A stretch of DNA of 64,000 nucleotides from Streptomyces sp. yr375 (GCF_900110755.1 NZ_FOFF01000002.1:248001-312000), one strand, 5' to 3'. Positions 50,390 to 59,532 are shown, numbered from the stretch's first letter. Notes: generated by a model not told the origin, from the letters alone. Numbers and translations: made by a program.

Positions 50390-51835
50390 TCAGGCGGCCA
50401 GCGGCAGTTGCTCCGCGGGCAGGCGGCCCGCGCGTACGGCGTCGACCAGGGCCTGGTGGTCACGCTCGTTCTGGTCGGCGTACGCCTCGGCGAAATCGGC
50501 CAGCGCCCGGTCGAACGCGTCGCCCTTGCCCAGGTACGCGGCGATCGCGATGCGGTCGCCGGACCGCGCGTGCGCACGGGCGAGGGTGACCCCGCACAGT
50601 TCACCGAAGGCCTTCATGCCGATCGGCCGCATGTTCTCCGGCTCGGCGATGCCCTTCCAGTCGCGCAACTGGCGTACGTAGAAGTCGCGTTGCTTGCCGT
50701 CGATGCCGTCCACCCGTTCCCAGCCGAGGAAGATGTCGCTGGTGGCCTGCATCAGCCGCTGGCCCGACACCACCCGTTCGCCCTGGTTGCGGTACCGGCT
50801 CGCGCCGACGTGGGCGGCGAGTACGGAGGTGTCGGCCTCCTTGGCCTGGAGGAACAGGGGGTCCTGGTTGTCCCGGCCCAGCAGCAGGAAGATCCAGCAC
50901 CGGGTGCCGACGCTGCCGACGCCGACCACCTTGCGGGCGACGTCCGCGAGCCGGTAGTCCTCCAGGAGGGCGCGCCGGTCGGAGGCGAGAGTGCGGCCGT
51001 ACCGCTCGACGAGACCGCGGAACTGGCGCTCCAGGGCGTTGCGTTCGATGTCCGGCAGCAGGTCGCCGGCCGGGATGAGCAGCGGGGGGTCCGCCGCGAT
51101 CCTGGGCCGGCCGTCGACCGTCTCGGTGAGCTTGTCGAAGGCTTGCAGGCTGTCGCGGGTGCGGGCCTTGGCCATGGCGCGGGCCAGGTTCTTCTGACCG
51201 CGGTGGTGCAGCCGGCCCGCGGCCAGGGACTCCAGGAGATCCGCGTCGATCTTCGCGTACCAGACGTCGAGGCTGCGCATGCCCGCGAAGCGGATCATCG
51301 CCTCTCGGTAGGCGCGGACGGTGGCGCCGACGATGTGGGCGCGCTCGTCGTCGTCGAAGCCGTTCGCCCGGCCGGCGATCACGAGGCTCGTCGTCAGCCG
51401 TTTGACGTCCCACTCCCAGGGACCCGGCAACGTCTCGTCGAAGTCGTTGATGTCGAACATCAACTGCCGCTCCGGCGAGGCGAGCAGCCGGAAGTTCAGC
51501 AGGTGCGCGTCCCCGCACAACTGGGCCGTGAGTCCCGAGCGCGGGGTGCCTGCCAGGTCGGACGCCATGATCGCGGCGGCGCCCCGGTAGAAGCGGAACG
51601 GGGACTCCATCATCCGGCCGTAGCGGATCGGCACGAGCTCGGGCACCCGCGCCGCCGACTGCGCCTCGAGGATCCCCAGCGGGTCCGGCCGGTCGGAGGC
51701 CGGCCGGTACTCGGCGTGGCCCGACCGCGGCGACGCGCGCCGCGCGGCCTTGCCGAGCGCCGTGCGCTCCTCGGGCGTGGTGTGCGGCGATGCGCGCATC
51801 GCCGTGGTCGCGTTCTGGGACTGGGACTGGGACAT
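50390..51835 (-). CDS. DUF2252 family protein
   Basis: A 481-residue member of the DUF2252 family, widespread in actinobacteria and proteobacteria and of unknown function. Conserved segments are RMMESPFRFYRGAA, the kinase-like LCGDAHLLNF and DINDFDETLPGPWEWDVKRL, which recall aminoglycoside-phosphotransferase catalytic loops, so it may be an atypical kinase (family inference). AGGAGGGTC lies before the ATG. It is in the same direction as the 108-residue CMD-like gene upstream, 30 bp apart, so the pair may be one unit. Confidence 0.88.
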   Translation of the reverse strand: MSQSQSQNATTAMRASPHTTPEERTALGKAARRASPRSGHAEYRPASDRPDPLGILEAQSAARVPELVPIRYGRMMESPFRFYRGAAAIMASDLAGTPRSGLTAQLCGDAHLLNFRLLASPERQLMFDINDFDETLPGPWEWDVKRLTTSLVIAGRANGFDDDERAHIVGATVRAYREAMIRFAGMRSLDVWYAKIDADLLESLAAGRLHHRGQKNLARAMAKARTRDSLQAFDKLTETVDGRPRIAADPPLLIPAGDLLPDIERNALERQFRGLVERYGRTLASDRRALLEDYRLADVARKVVGVGSVGTRCWIFLLLGRDNQDPLFLQAKEADTSVLAAHVGASRYRNQGERVVSGQRLMQATSDIFLGWERVDGIDGKQRDFYVRQLRDWKGIAEPENMRPIGMKAFGELCGVTLARAHARSGDRIAIAAYLGKGDAFDRALADFAEAYADQNERDHQALVDAVRAGRLPAEQLPLAA

Positions 51836-51865
51836 CGAAGACCCTCCTGCCTGGTCCGGCGGCCG

Positions 51866-52192
51866 TCAGCCCTGAGCCTCGTCCTCGGCTTCGGCGACGG
51901 CGATGGCGATGCCCAGCGCGGCGGTGATGTTGCCCGCCGCCGTCATGACCCGGGCGGTGCCCACGATGGGCGCGACGGCCACCAGGACGTCCTGCAACTG
52001 CTCGGCGGTCAGGCCCGTCCTGAGCGCGGGGTCGATATGCGCCAGGTAGGAGACGGGCGGGGCGTCCGAGGCGGCGAGCGCCGCGATACGCGTGAGGATG
52101 AGCAGATCCGGAGCCAGCCCGCAACGCTCGACGGAGTCGACCGTCATGGCGGCGAGGGTGTCCAGGACAGGGGTACGCGATGCGGTGGACAT
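51866..52192 (-). CDS. Carboxymuconolactone-decarboxylase-like protein
   Basis: A 108-residue helical protein with the CMD-like pattern HIDPALRTGLTAEQLQDVLVAVAPIVGTARV. The usual AhpD-type CxxC redox pair is missing; only one Cys (residue 24) is present. So peroxidase-linked activity is unlikely, and a decarboxylase-type or structural role remains. It is read in the same direction as the DUF2252 gene, 30 bp apart. Confidence 0.78.
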   Translation of the reverse strand: MSTASRTPVLDTLAAMTVDSVERCGLAPDLLILTRIAALAASDAPPVSYLAHIDPALRTGLTAEQLQDVLVAVAPIVGTARVMTAAGNITAALGIAIAVAEAEDEAQG

Positions 52193-52382
52193 GATGTGTG
52201 CCTTCCCTGGGGGTTACCGGGCCCGGGGATTCCCTCCAACCCTAGAACGCATCCGCCCCCGGCGCATAAGGAGCCCCGGGGCCCGAGGCCCGTGGCCTCC
52301 GGTGACACGCGGTACGGCCGGGGCGGGCGGGGCCGGACTCCCAGCCCGTCCCGCCCGCCCGTCCGCCCGGCCGTACGACGTC

Positions 52383-52970
52383 TCAGTCGGGTTCCGGGGT
52401 GGACCAGCCGATCAGGGCGCCGCGTAGGGCGGCCACCAAGCGGGTCGCCGCCTCGTTCTCGGTGTGGCCGGTCTTGATGAGGTCGAGGATGTCGCGGGGG
52501 TCGAACAGGGCGTTCCACAGGTACAGGGCTTCGTCGCCCAGGTCGCCGAGGCCGAGTTCCTCGGTCGTCTGCCGCAGTGGCTCGGCGAGCGCCTCGGCCT
52601 GTGGGGCGAGGTAGCCGGTGCCTTCGCGCAGCCGCTCCAGATAGCCGCGGTGCGAGCGCATCTGCGCCATCGCGCCGCCGTGTTCGAGCACCAGCGACAC
52701 CCAGTACCGGGACACCGCGTCGAGTCTCGCCATGCCCCGGGTGGTCTGCCGGGCGCTGAAGTCCTGTAGTTCGGAGCCCACTTGGGCGCGGAAGGCGTGC
52801 AGGATCTCCTCGACGGACGAGAAGTGGCGGTAGGCCGTCGCGGTGGACACCTCGGCGTGCTTGGCGATCTCGGCGAGGCTGACGGGCGTCGGCGAGTTCT
52901 CGAAGAGCCGCGCCGCCGCCTTGATGAGCTGTCGGCGGTTGCGCTCGGTGTCACTGCGCATGGGACGCAT
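52383..52970 (-). CDS. TetR-family regulator, likely of the aminotransferase/SDR/5-oxoprolinase region
   Basis: A 195-residue TetR-type protein. The helix-turn-helix is in VSLAEIAKHAEVSTATAYRHF (about residues 30-50). ATG giving MRPMRSDT is preferred because GAGGAG lies seven bases upstream; an earlier ATG overlaps the aminotransferase stop (ATGA). It is the last gene of the leftward SDR-aminotransferase unit, and similar TGAGAATA motifs upstream of the SDR and MFS genes are its likely targets (inference). Confidence 0.83.
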   Translation of the reverse strand: MRPMRSDTERNRRQLIKAAARLFENSPTPVSLAEIAKHAEVSTATAYRHFSSVEEILHAFRAQVGSELQDFSARQTTRGMARLDAVSRYWVSLVLEHGGAMAQMRSHRGYLERLREGTGYLAPQAEALAEPLRQTTEELGLGDLGDEALYLWNALFDPRDILDLIKTGHTENEAATRLVAALRGALIGWSTPEPD

Positions 52971-53002
52971 GGGACGACTCCTCGCCTCGGACGGGACAGC
53001 GG

Positions 53003-54172
53003 TCATCGTAGGGCCGCGAGACCGTCGGCCAGCCGGCGGACACCCTCGGTGATGGCCTGCGGACCGGCGGCGTACGACAGCCGCAGATGTCCCTCGCCCG
53101 CCGCGCCGAACTCGCTGCCGGGCCGCACGGCGACCCCGTGCGCGCGCAGCGCCGCGACGACGTCCACGGAGGGCAGGTCGACGTCGTAGCGCGGGAACTG
53201 GTAGAACGCGCCCTCCGCCGCGCTGAGGGTGAGGCCGGGGACGGCGGCCAGCTCGCGCCGCATGATCTCGCCGCGTTCCACGTACGCGGCGCGCATCCGG
53301 GCCACGTCCTCGTCGCAGCTCCGCACCGCGACGAGCGCGGCGTCCTGGATGACGGTGTTGACCGAGCCGTTGAAGGTGTTGTGGATGCGCGCGGCGGCGT
53401 CGATGAGCGACGGCGGCCCCCAGAGGTAGCCGACGCGCCAGCCGGTCATGGCGTAGCTCTTGGAGAACGTCTGGCAGTAGACCGTGCGCTCGCGCAGACC
53501 GTCGATCGAGATCGCCGAGGTGAACGGCCGCCCGGTGTAGTCGAGGTCGGAGTACGCCTCGTCGGAGATGACGATCGTGGCGGTGCCGTCGAGCAGGTCG
53601 GCGAGCGCGGTGAGCTCCTCGCGGCTGTGCACGATGCCGGTCGGGTTGACCGGGTTGCAGAAGACGAAGAGCTTGGCGTCCGTCAGCGCGTCGGCGAGCC
53701 GGTCGAGGTCCCAGTGCAGGTCGGGCCCGAGCGGCACGGGGACGACGGTGCCGCCGGCCATCGCGACCAGGTCGGCGTACAGGGAGTAGGTGGGGTCGGG
53801 TACGACCACCTTGTCCCCGGGGTCGACCATGCCGAGGATCGCCGCGGAGAGACCGGCGGTGCCGCCCTGCGTGATCAGGATGTCGGCGGCGGACACCGGC
53901 GCCCCGGCGATCCCGGTGAGCTTCTCGGCGAGCGCGTCGCGCAGGGCCGGTTCGCCGCGCAGCGGTGAGTAGTGGGTGCGCCCGGCGCGGAGCGAGGCGT
54001 GGGCCGCCTCGGTCACCTGAGGGGGCGTGTCGAAGTCGGGTTCGCCCATGGCGAGGGAGACGAGGTCGCCCTTGGACTGCGGCTGCTGCGTCCGGCGGGA
54101 GGCCGCCTCGATCCGGGCGACGGCGGTCGCCGGGCCGAACAGCGGGGGGTGCGTGGTGACGGTGGGGGGCAT
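53003..54172 (-). CDS. PLP-dependent class I/II aminotransferase
   Basis: A 389-residue fold-type-I aminotransferase. The PLP lysine is in QTFSKSYAMTGWRVGYL, with SDEAYSDLDY and NPVNPTG as other cofactor contacts, and a late Arg (LRLSYA) for the substrate carboxylate. It is close to aspartate/aromatic aminotransferases of subgroup I-gamma; the amino donor and acceptor are not readable. GGAGGAG is before the ATG. It lies 26 bp after the SDR and overlaps the TetR gene, with 5-oxoprolinase genes upstream. Confidence 0.9.
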   Translation of the reverse strand: MPPTVTTHPPLFGPATAVARIEAASRRTQQPQSKGDLVSLAMGEPDFDTPPQVTEAAHASLRAGRTHYSPLRGEPALRDALAEKLTGIAGAPVSAADILITQGGTAGLSAAILGMVDPGDKVVVPDPTYSLYADLVAMAGGTVVPVPLGPDLHWDLDRLADALTDAKLFVFCNPVNPTGIVHSREELTALADLLDGTATIVISDEAYSDLDYTGRPFTSAISIDGLRERTVYCQTFSKSYAMTGWRVGYLWGPPSLIDAAARIHNTFNGSVNTVIQDAALVAVRSCDEDVARMRAAYVERGEIMRRELAAVPGLTLSAAEGAFYQFPRYDVDLPSVDVVAALRAHGVAVRPGSEFGAAGEGHLRLSYAAGPQAITEGVRRLADGLAALR

Positions 54173-54198
54173 GCCCTCTCCTCCTGGTAGTGGGATGT

Positions 54199-54996
54199 TC
54201 AGGCCTGCGGCGCGGCGCCGGCGGGCGCGCCCGCCCAACGGCTGATCTCGAGGTCGCCCGAGGTGTCGCGCTGCCGGGTGGGGGCGACGACGATCTCCTG
54301 GAGGACGACGCGCTGGGGCAGGGCGACGGCCAGCCGGATGGCCTCGGCCACGTCCTCCGGCTGCACCATGTGGGCCCGCTCCTCCGGCTTCGGGGGCCGG
54401 GCGCGGTTGTCGAGGATCGGGGTGTCCGCCTCGCCGGGCAGCACGGTGATCGCCCGCAGCCCCTGGTTGCGGAACGTGTTGTGCAGGAACGTCATGAAGT
54501 TGCGGACACCGGCCTTTGCCGCACCGTAGGCCGCGCCGCCGAGCAGGTTGGGGGTGACCGCGGCGAGCGAGGAGACGGTGACGATGGTCCCGGCGCCGCG
54601 CTCCAGCATGTCGGGCAGGACGGCCTGGCTGAGCTGGAAGACCGCGGTGAGGTTGACCTCCAGTACCTCGCGCCACTCCTCGTGGGGGAGCCACTGCGGG
54701 TTGAGCACGGACGACGCGCTGCCCGCGTTGTTCACCAGGACGTCCACGGGGCCCAGTTCGGCCCGCACCCGCTCCAGGACCCGGGTCACGTCGGCCGCGC
54801 GGGTGATGTCGGCGGCCAGGGCGAGGGCGGTGCCGCCTTCGGCGCGGATCGCGGCGGCGACGGCGTCGAGCGCGTCCTGCCTGCGGCCGACCAGGACGAC
54901 GGCGGCACCGTCCCGGGCGAGCAGCAGCGCGGTCTCGCGGCCCATCCCGCTGCCGGCGCCTGTGATGAGTGCGGTTGTGCCGTTCGGCGTCGCCAC
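54199..54996 (-). CDS. Short-chain dehydrogenase/reductase
   Basis: A 265-residue classical SDR. The cofactor motif TGAGSGMG is near residue 13, NNAG near 88 and the catalytic YGAAK near 154 with Ser 16 residues before it. The residues after strand 2 (VGRRQ) suggest NADP. GTG is chosen as start because GGAGGAGG lies four to five bases upstream; an ATG 21 bases earlier is the alternative. An AT-rich promoter-like region with a TGAGAATA dyad precedes it. Confidence 0.86.
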   Translation of the reverse strand: MATPNGTTALITGAGSGMGRETALLLARDGAAVVLVGRRQDALDAVAAAIRAEGGTALALAADITRAADVTRVLERVRAELGPVDVLVNNAGSASSVLNPQWLPHEEWREVLEVNLTAVFQLSQAVLPDMLERGAGTIVTVSSLAAVTPNLLGGAAYGAAKAGVRNFMTFLHNTFRNQGLRAITVLPGEADTPILDNRARPPKPEERAHMVQPEDVAEAIRLAVALPQRVVLQEIVVAPTRQRDTSGDLEISRWAGAPAGAAPQA

Positions 54997-55051
54997 CGGT
55001 CCTCCTCCATGAGTCATGCGTGAATGGACCATACGAGAATGAAACGTCAAG

Positions 55052-55067
55052 TGAGAATATCTTCTCA
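55052..55067. promoter_or_regulatory. TGAGAA-type dyad before the SDR/aminotransferase/TetR genes
   Basis: Inverted repeat TGAGAA-TATC-TTCTCA, overlapping the last bases of pxpC, in a short AT-rich island. Thirteen of sixteen bases match the motif at 59280-59295 upstream of the MFS gene. Probably a TetR-type operator. Confidence 0.55.
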
Positions 55068-56069
55068 GTTCGTGTCGGGCAAGGGGACCCGGAAGCCGAG
55101 CGCGCCGAACGCCTCGGCGGTCGCGTGTCCGAGGGCGCGGACCTCGGCCTCGCGGTGCGCGAAGCGGCGCAGCGCGCTCTCCCGGTCGGTCCACCGGAAC
55201 CGCAGCCGCCGCCCCGGTGCGGCCTGCCCGAGCAGGGGCAGGGACACCCGTGCGGCGACCCCGACGATGGGGTAGCCGGCGGTCAGGCTCCGGTACCGGC
55301 CGAGGACGATCAGCTCGTCCGCGTGCGGGATCTGGAGTGCTCCGATGGGCACGCCGTGGGACACGATCTCGGTGTCGGAGTCCGGGTGGCGCACCGGTCC
55401 TTCGAGCCGCAGTCCGACGTGGTCGGAGCGCGGGGTGACGGTGTACGTCGCCTCCTCGATCACCTCGCGGATCCCGGGGATCGTATGGATCCCGTGGCCG
55501 GGGACGACGTCGACGACCCAGGGGCCGTCGTCGAAGCGCGGGACGGGCACGGGGAGCCGGAACAGCGCCGGCTGGAACGGCCGGCGGCCGAAACCCCGGA
55601 ACTCCGTGTCCAGCAGGACGCGCGAGCCCCGGGCGACGGTCTGCCCGAACCCCATCCGGGGGTCCGGCGCGGCGCTGCCCAGCAGGGTCGGCGTGTTCAG
55701 TTTTCCGTGCACGGCCAGATAGGTGCGGGCGCCGCGCGCCAGGTCGCTGCGGACCCGGACCTCGTGTCCCGCCGGCACGACCAGCGGCGACCAACTGTCG
55801 GCGGGGCAGCCCGCGACGGTGACCAGGGCGGGGGCGCCGGTCACCGCGAGCAGGACGTCGGCGTCGGGCACGAGCGCCAGTTCGCCGCCGAGGTTCTCGA
55901 TCAGGGTCGCCTCGCGGGGGTTGCCCACGAGGAGGTTCGCGACCGTCGCCGAGTGCTGGTCGGCCGCGCCGCCGGTGGGGACGCCGCGCCGCTCGGTGTC
56001 GCGGCGGCCGAGATCCTGGAACGTGGTGATCCAGCCGGCGGAGGTGATCTCCAGCGCCACGGTGTTCAT
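55065..56069 (-). CDS. pxpC: 5-oxoprolinase subunit C (biotin-dependent carboxyltransferase family)
   Basis: A 334-residue PxpC/KipA-type protein. It has ITSAGWITTFQDLGRRDTERRGVPTGGAADQ and VLLAVTGAPALVTV, family marks of the AHS2 domain. With PxpA and PxpB it hydrolyses 5-oxoproline to glutamate using ATP. GGAGGAG is six bases before the ATG, which overlaps the pxpB stop (ATGA). Its C-terminus overlaps a promoter-like island for the next genes. Confidence 0.92.
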   Translation of the reverse strand: MNTVALEITSAGWITTFQDLGRRDTERRGVPTGGAADQHSATVANLLVGNPREATLIENLGGELALVPDADVLLAVTGAPALVTVAGCPADSWSPLVVPAGHEVRVRSDLARGARTYLAVHGKLNTPTLLGSAAPDPRMGFGQTVARGSRVLLDTEFRGFGRRPFQPALFRLPVPVPRFDDGPWVVDVVPGHGIHTIPGIREVIEEATYTVTPRSDHVGLRLEGPVRHPDSDTEIVSHGVPIGALQIPHADELIVLGRYRSLTAGYPIVGVAARVSLPLLGQAAPGRRLRFRWTDRESALRRFAHREAEVRALGHATAEAFGALGFRVPLPDTN

Positions 56070-56812
56070 ACGGACTCCTCCGTCGGCAGCAGGAAACCGG
56101 CGTCCAGCGCCGCCGCCTCGGCCCGGCTGACGGGGACGAAGCGCACGGTGTCGCCGGTGCCGAACGAGACGGGGTCCGGGCGGGAGATGTCGACGATGGT
56201 GTGCGGGGTGCGCCCGACCACCCGCCAGCCGGTCGGGCCGGGGAACGGCTGGATGATGGCGTTGGTCCCGGCGATCATGATGGCGCCGGGGGCGACGTCG
56301 GTGCGCGGCTCGGCCCGCCGGCGTACCGGCCTGGGCAGTTTGAGCCCGTCCATCATCGGGGCCATCGCCGCGCCGAGCAGCGCGATCGTGAACGTGGACC
56401 CGGCGATCGCCTCGACGACCTCGGCCGAGGTCAGGCCCGTCTCCTCGGCGACGGACGCCAGATCGGGCCCGTCCTCGTCGTCGAAGACCACCGGGATCGC
56501 GAACGCCCGCACCGCCCGCGAACCGGCGGAACCGGCCGGACCGTCCGACGGCGACGGCGCCCACCGTGCCACCAGACGGGCCGCGTACTCCACGTGCGGG
56601 AGCGCGGTTTGCAGCGGGTCGAACTCGATGAGCAGGGATTCGAGACCGGAGACGACGTCGAGCACGCCGTGCGGCCGGTTCGCCAGGAACCGGTCGCGGA
56701 AGGCGACGATGCCGGCCCTGCGGACGGCCTGGTCGGTGTGGGGGATGGTCACCATCACCGCCGAGTCCCCGAAGGGCTCGACGGTGACGGCGCCGTACGG
56801 TGCTGTGGTCAT
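56066..56812 (-). CDS. pxpB: 5-oxoprolinase subunit B
   Basis: A 248-residue PxpB/KipI-type (AHS1 domain) protein with EPFGDSAVMVTIP at the start, then DGLKLPRPVRRRAEPRTDVAPGAI and GPTGWRVVGRTPHTI, which are typical. It pairs with PxpC. It is separated from pxpA by 29 bp and overlaps pxpC by ATGA; the ribosome binding site before its ATG is weak (AGGCG). Confidence 0.92.
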   Translation of the reverse strand: MTTAPYGAVTVEPFGDSAVMVTIPHTDQAVRRAGIVAFRDRFLANRPHGVLDVVSGLESLLIEFDPLQTALPHVEYAARLVARWAPSPSDGPAGSAGSRAVRAFAIPVVFDDEDGPDLASVAEETGLTSAEVVEAIAGSTFTIALLGAAMAPMMDGLKLPRPVRRRAEPRTDVAPGAIMIAGTNAIIQPFPGPTGWRVVGRTPHTIVDISRPDPVSFGTGDTVRFVPVSRAEAAALDAGFLLPTEESV

Positions 56813-56841
56813 CTGGTCATCGCCTGATCGTGCGCCCGGCC

Positions 56842-57660
56842 TCAGCGCGCGAGAGCGGCCTCCGCTCCCTTCGCTGCCTTCTCGGCGAGGACGTCCCGCA
56901 GGCCCGTGACGTTGATGCCCTCGGCGTCGAGCGCGGCCCGCAGGGCGATGCCGTTCGCGAGGACGGACGGGTGGTCGCCGTGCAGGAGCAGGACGTCGGC
57001 GTCGTGGCCGAGCGGCACCACGTTGCCGTCGACCGAGAGCACGGTGCCTTCCCGTACGACCTGCGCGGACCGGCGGCCGATCAGCTCGGGGTCGTGGATC
57101 AGACCGCCCTCGTGCGAGCGGGACACGGGCATGCCGTCGTCGCCGTAGCCACGGTCGGCGAGGAAGACGTAACCGACCTCGAGACCGCGCTTGCGGGACT
57201 CCTCGGCGAGCAGCCCGCGCTGGCAGATCACGATGTAGTCGGTGTTGTACGCGGCGATCGCGTCGGTGATGGCCCGCGCGTGCTTGGCGTCGGTCTGCGC
57301 GATCGAGCCCATCCGGCCGTGCGGGGCGACATGGCTGATGGTGCCGCCGTGCACCCGCGCGAAGGCGTCGAGCGCGCCGAGCTGGTAGAGGACGTCGGTG
57401 CGGATCTCCTCCTCGGTCGCCTCGATGAGCCGGCGGCCGAAGCCGACGAGGTCGGGGTAGCCGGGGTGGGCGCCCAGTTCGATGCCGCGCTCGACGCAGT
57501 CGGCGACGGTCTTGTCCATGATGCGCGGGTCGCCGGCGTGGAAGCCGCACGCGATGTTCGACGAGGTGACGAGCCCGAGCAGGGCGCCGTCGTCGCCGAT
57601 CGTGTAGTTGCCGAAGCTCTCGCCGAGGTCGGCGACGACGGCGACGGAGTTGATACCCAT
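56842..57660 (-). CDS. pxpA: 5-oxoprolinase subunit A (LamB/YcsF family)
   Basis: A 272-residue LamB/YcsF protein. Marks are VADLGESFGNYTIGDD, SSNIACGFHAGDP, GAHPGYPDLVGFGRR and a late LHGDHPSVL. It is the ATP-dependent hydrolase subunit acting on 5-oxoproline. Fully consistent with the neighbours pxpB and pxpC. It is 35 bp downstream of the MFS gene, so transporter and enzyme genes are likely co-expressed. Confidence 0.94.
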   Translation of the reverse strand: MGINSVAVVADLGESFGNYTIGDDGALLGLVTSSNIACGFHAGDPRIMDKTVADCVERGIELGAHPGYPDLVGFGRRLIEATEEEIRTDVLYQLGALDAFARVHGGTISHVAPHGRMGSIAQTDAKHARAITDAIAAYNTDYIVICQRGLLAEESRKRGLEVGYVFLADRGYGDDGMPVSRSHEGGLIHDPELIGRRSAQVVREGTVLSVDGNVVPLGHDADVLLLHGDHPSVLANGIALRAALDAEGINVTGLRDVLAEKAAKGAEAALAR

Positions 57661-57695
57661 GCTTTCTCCTGGTGTGTGGGGGCGGGTGAGGCGGC

Positions 57696-59072
57696 TCAGC
57701 GGGCCACGAGGGGCCGGCCCTTGGTCTCGCGCAGGAAGGCGATGGTGACCAGTGTGATCAGCGCGGTGATGATGGCGGCGAACGCCGGCACCAGGTTGGA
57801 GCCGGTCGACTTGATCAGCTCGGTCATCAGCAGCGGCGCGCTGCCGCCGAAGATGATCGTCGAGATGCTGAACCCGATGCTGTAGGCGGAGTAGCGCACG
57901 CTGGTCGGGAACATCTCGGCGAGCACGGTGTGCACGACGGCGGCGTGCCCGGAGAAGGCGATCGCGAGCACGATGGTGCCGATACAGGCGAGCCCGAACT
58001 CACCCGTGGTGATGAGCCGGAACATCGGGTACGCGACGACGGCCGTCGCGACGGCGGAGATCGTGAGGACGGGCTTGCGGCCGATCCGGTCCGACAGCCG
58101 GGCCATGAGCGGGATGCAGACCGCGATGGCGACCAGGCTGAACGCGGTGACCGTGAGCGCCCGCAGCATCGAGAAGTTGTGCTCGCCGAGCGAGGTCTTC
58201 AAGTAGGTCGGCATGTAGACGAACAGCAGGTAGTAGCCGGGGCCGTTGAGCGCCGGCAGGAAGATCGTGAGGGCGATCGCCTTCAGGTGGCGCTTGGAGG
58301 TCAGGGCCTCGCGCAGCGGGTTGCGCGCCACGGTGTTCTGCGCGCGCAGCGCCACGAAGTGCGGGGTCTCCTCCAGTTGGCGGCGGATGTAGAAGCCGAC
58401 GTAGCCGAGCGGGACGGCGAGCAGGAACGGCACCCGCCAGGCCCACGAGGTCATCGCGTCGTTGCCGAGCGTCGTGATGAGGATGGCGGAGAAGGCGCTG
58501 CCGAACATCAGGGCGATGAACGAGCCGACGGCGATGAAACTCATCATGTAGTTGCGGCGCGCGTCCGGCGCGTACTCGCCGACGAAGGACATCGCGCCGG
58601 CCACCTCACCGCCGGCGGAGAAGCCCTGGAGGACCCGGAGCAGGACGAGCAGGGCGGGCGCGGCGACCCCGATGACGCTGTGGGAGGGGATCAGGCCGAT
58701 GGCCGCGGTCGCCCCGGATATCAGCACCAGGAGGGTGGCCAGCAGGCTCTTGCGCCCGATCCGGTCCCCGAGGTAGCCGCAGATCACGCTGCCGAACGGG
58801 CGGGCGATGAAGCTGATCAGGAAGCCGACGTTGGTGAGGAACAGCCCGCCGGCCTCGGCTTCTCCCATGATGTTGAGCGCGAGGTAGGTGACGAGCAGGC
58901 CGTAGATGCCGTAGTCGTACCACTCGACGAAGGATCCGACCGCGCCCGCGATGGTGGCCTTGCGGACGACCTTGCCGTCGGCGGTGACGACGTCGACGGC
59001 TGCCGCGTCGGGCTTCTCCGACGCGGTCTTGGGGCGATCTGAAGTGGTGTCGAGCCGATCTGACGTTGTCAT
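57696..59072 (-). CDS. MFS transporter of the metabolite:H+ symporter (MHS) family
   Basis: A 458-residue transporter with twelve predicted helices. GAVGSFVEWYDYGIYGLL near residue 42, GYLGDRIGRKSLL (motif A) and RVLQGFSAGGEVAGAMSFVGEYAP are MHS-family marks (KgtP, ShiA, ProP group). The substrate is probably a carboxylate or zwitterion; 5-oxoproline is the simplest guess from the downstream pxpABC genes, but a sugar acid for the divergent operon is possible. It starts the leftward unit; a TGAGAATA-type motif about 210 bp upstream may control it. Confidence 0.9.
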   Translation of the reverse strand: MTTSDRLDTTSDRPKTASEKPDAAAVDVVTADGKVVRKATIAGAVGSFVEWYDYGIYGLLVTYLALNIMGEAEAGGLFLTNVGFLISFIARPFGSVICGYLGDRIGRKSLLATLLVLISGATAAIGLIPSHSVIGVAAPALLVLLRVLQGFSAGGEVAGAMSFVGEYAPDARRNYMMSFIAVGSFIALMFGSAFSAILITTLGNDAMTSWAWRVPFLLAVPLGYVGFYIRRQLEETPHFVALRAQNTVARNPLREALTSKRHLKAIALTIFLPALNGPGYYLLFVYMPTYLKTSLGEHNFSMLRALTVTAFSLVAIAVCIPLMARLSDRIGRKPVLTISAVATAVVAYPMFRLITTGEFGLACIGTIVLAIAFSGHAAVVHTVLAEMFPTSVRYSAYSIGFSISTIIFGGSAPLLMTELIKSTGSNLVPAFAAIITALITLVTIAFLRETKGRPLVAR

Positions 59073-59258
59073 TCGCGTTCACTTTCGGTGTCGCGGACCC
59101 GGGGACGGAGTCCTGAGAGACATGCGTGGAACGTGGTCGCTGCCGGCGGTCGATCCAGTGCCGAGGGGCACCCATATGTTGTGGGTCCTGTGTGGGGAAG
59201 GCGGTGGCGCCTCGGGGGGTCGCGTGGCTCTGCGGCGGGTCATCACAACGCCGGAGCC

Positions 59259-59298
59259 GAATGCGACTCGAATCGCGAATGAGAATAGATTCGCATTC
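59259..59298. promoter_or_regulatory. Nested inverted repeats upstream of the MHS transporter
   Basis: Outer arms GAATGCGA / TCGCATTC (59259-59266 and 59291-59298), inner arms GCGAAT / ATTCGC (59275-59280 and 59289-59294), and within them TGAGAATAGATTCGCA (59280-59295), which resembles the dyad before the SDR gene. A regulator binding site or tandem sites; TetR control is inferred. Confidence 0.55.
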
Positions 59299-59442
59299 TG
59301 AGCGCGGTCAAGGATCTGTGTTGCCCCCACGTTAACCTTCCGCTTCCATCGCGCTCCCGGTCTCGTCGCCGCCCTCCGCGCAGGCCGTCGCCGCGCAGGT
59401 CGCCCCTTGTCTTGCGGCCCGGATGCATGCAGACTGACCCCC

Positions 59443-59466
59443 AAAACGCGAAAGCTTTCTCGTTTT
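59443..59466. promoter_or_regulatory. 24-bp operator palindrome before the idonate operon
   Basis: AAAACGCGAAAG / CTTTCTCGTTTT: 24 bp self-complementary except one base pair, centred on AGCT with GAAAGCTTTC at its core. It lies 67 bp before the first gene of the operon and is the obvious regulator site. The regulator gene is not in this window. Confidence 0.75.
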
Positions 59467-59532
59467 CCGGACGGGATCCACCCCAGACCCACCCCCTCCA
59501 CCCAGCCGGGACCCACCCCCAGGGAGACCGCC

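Larger units (their letters stand above)
59073..59532. other. 460-bp divergent intergenic regulatory region
   Basis: No convincing gene. It separates the MFS-pxp unit from the idonate/gluconate operon. It carries nested AT-rich inverted repeats at 59259-59298 (on the MFS side) and a 24-bp near-palindrome at 59443-59466 (on the operon side). The middle part, 59300-59440, is GC-rich with no clear feature. Confidence 0.7.
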
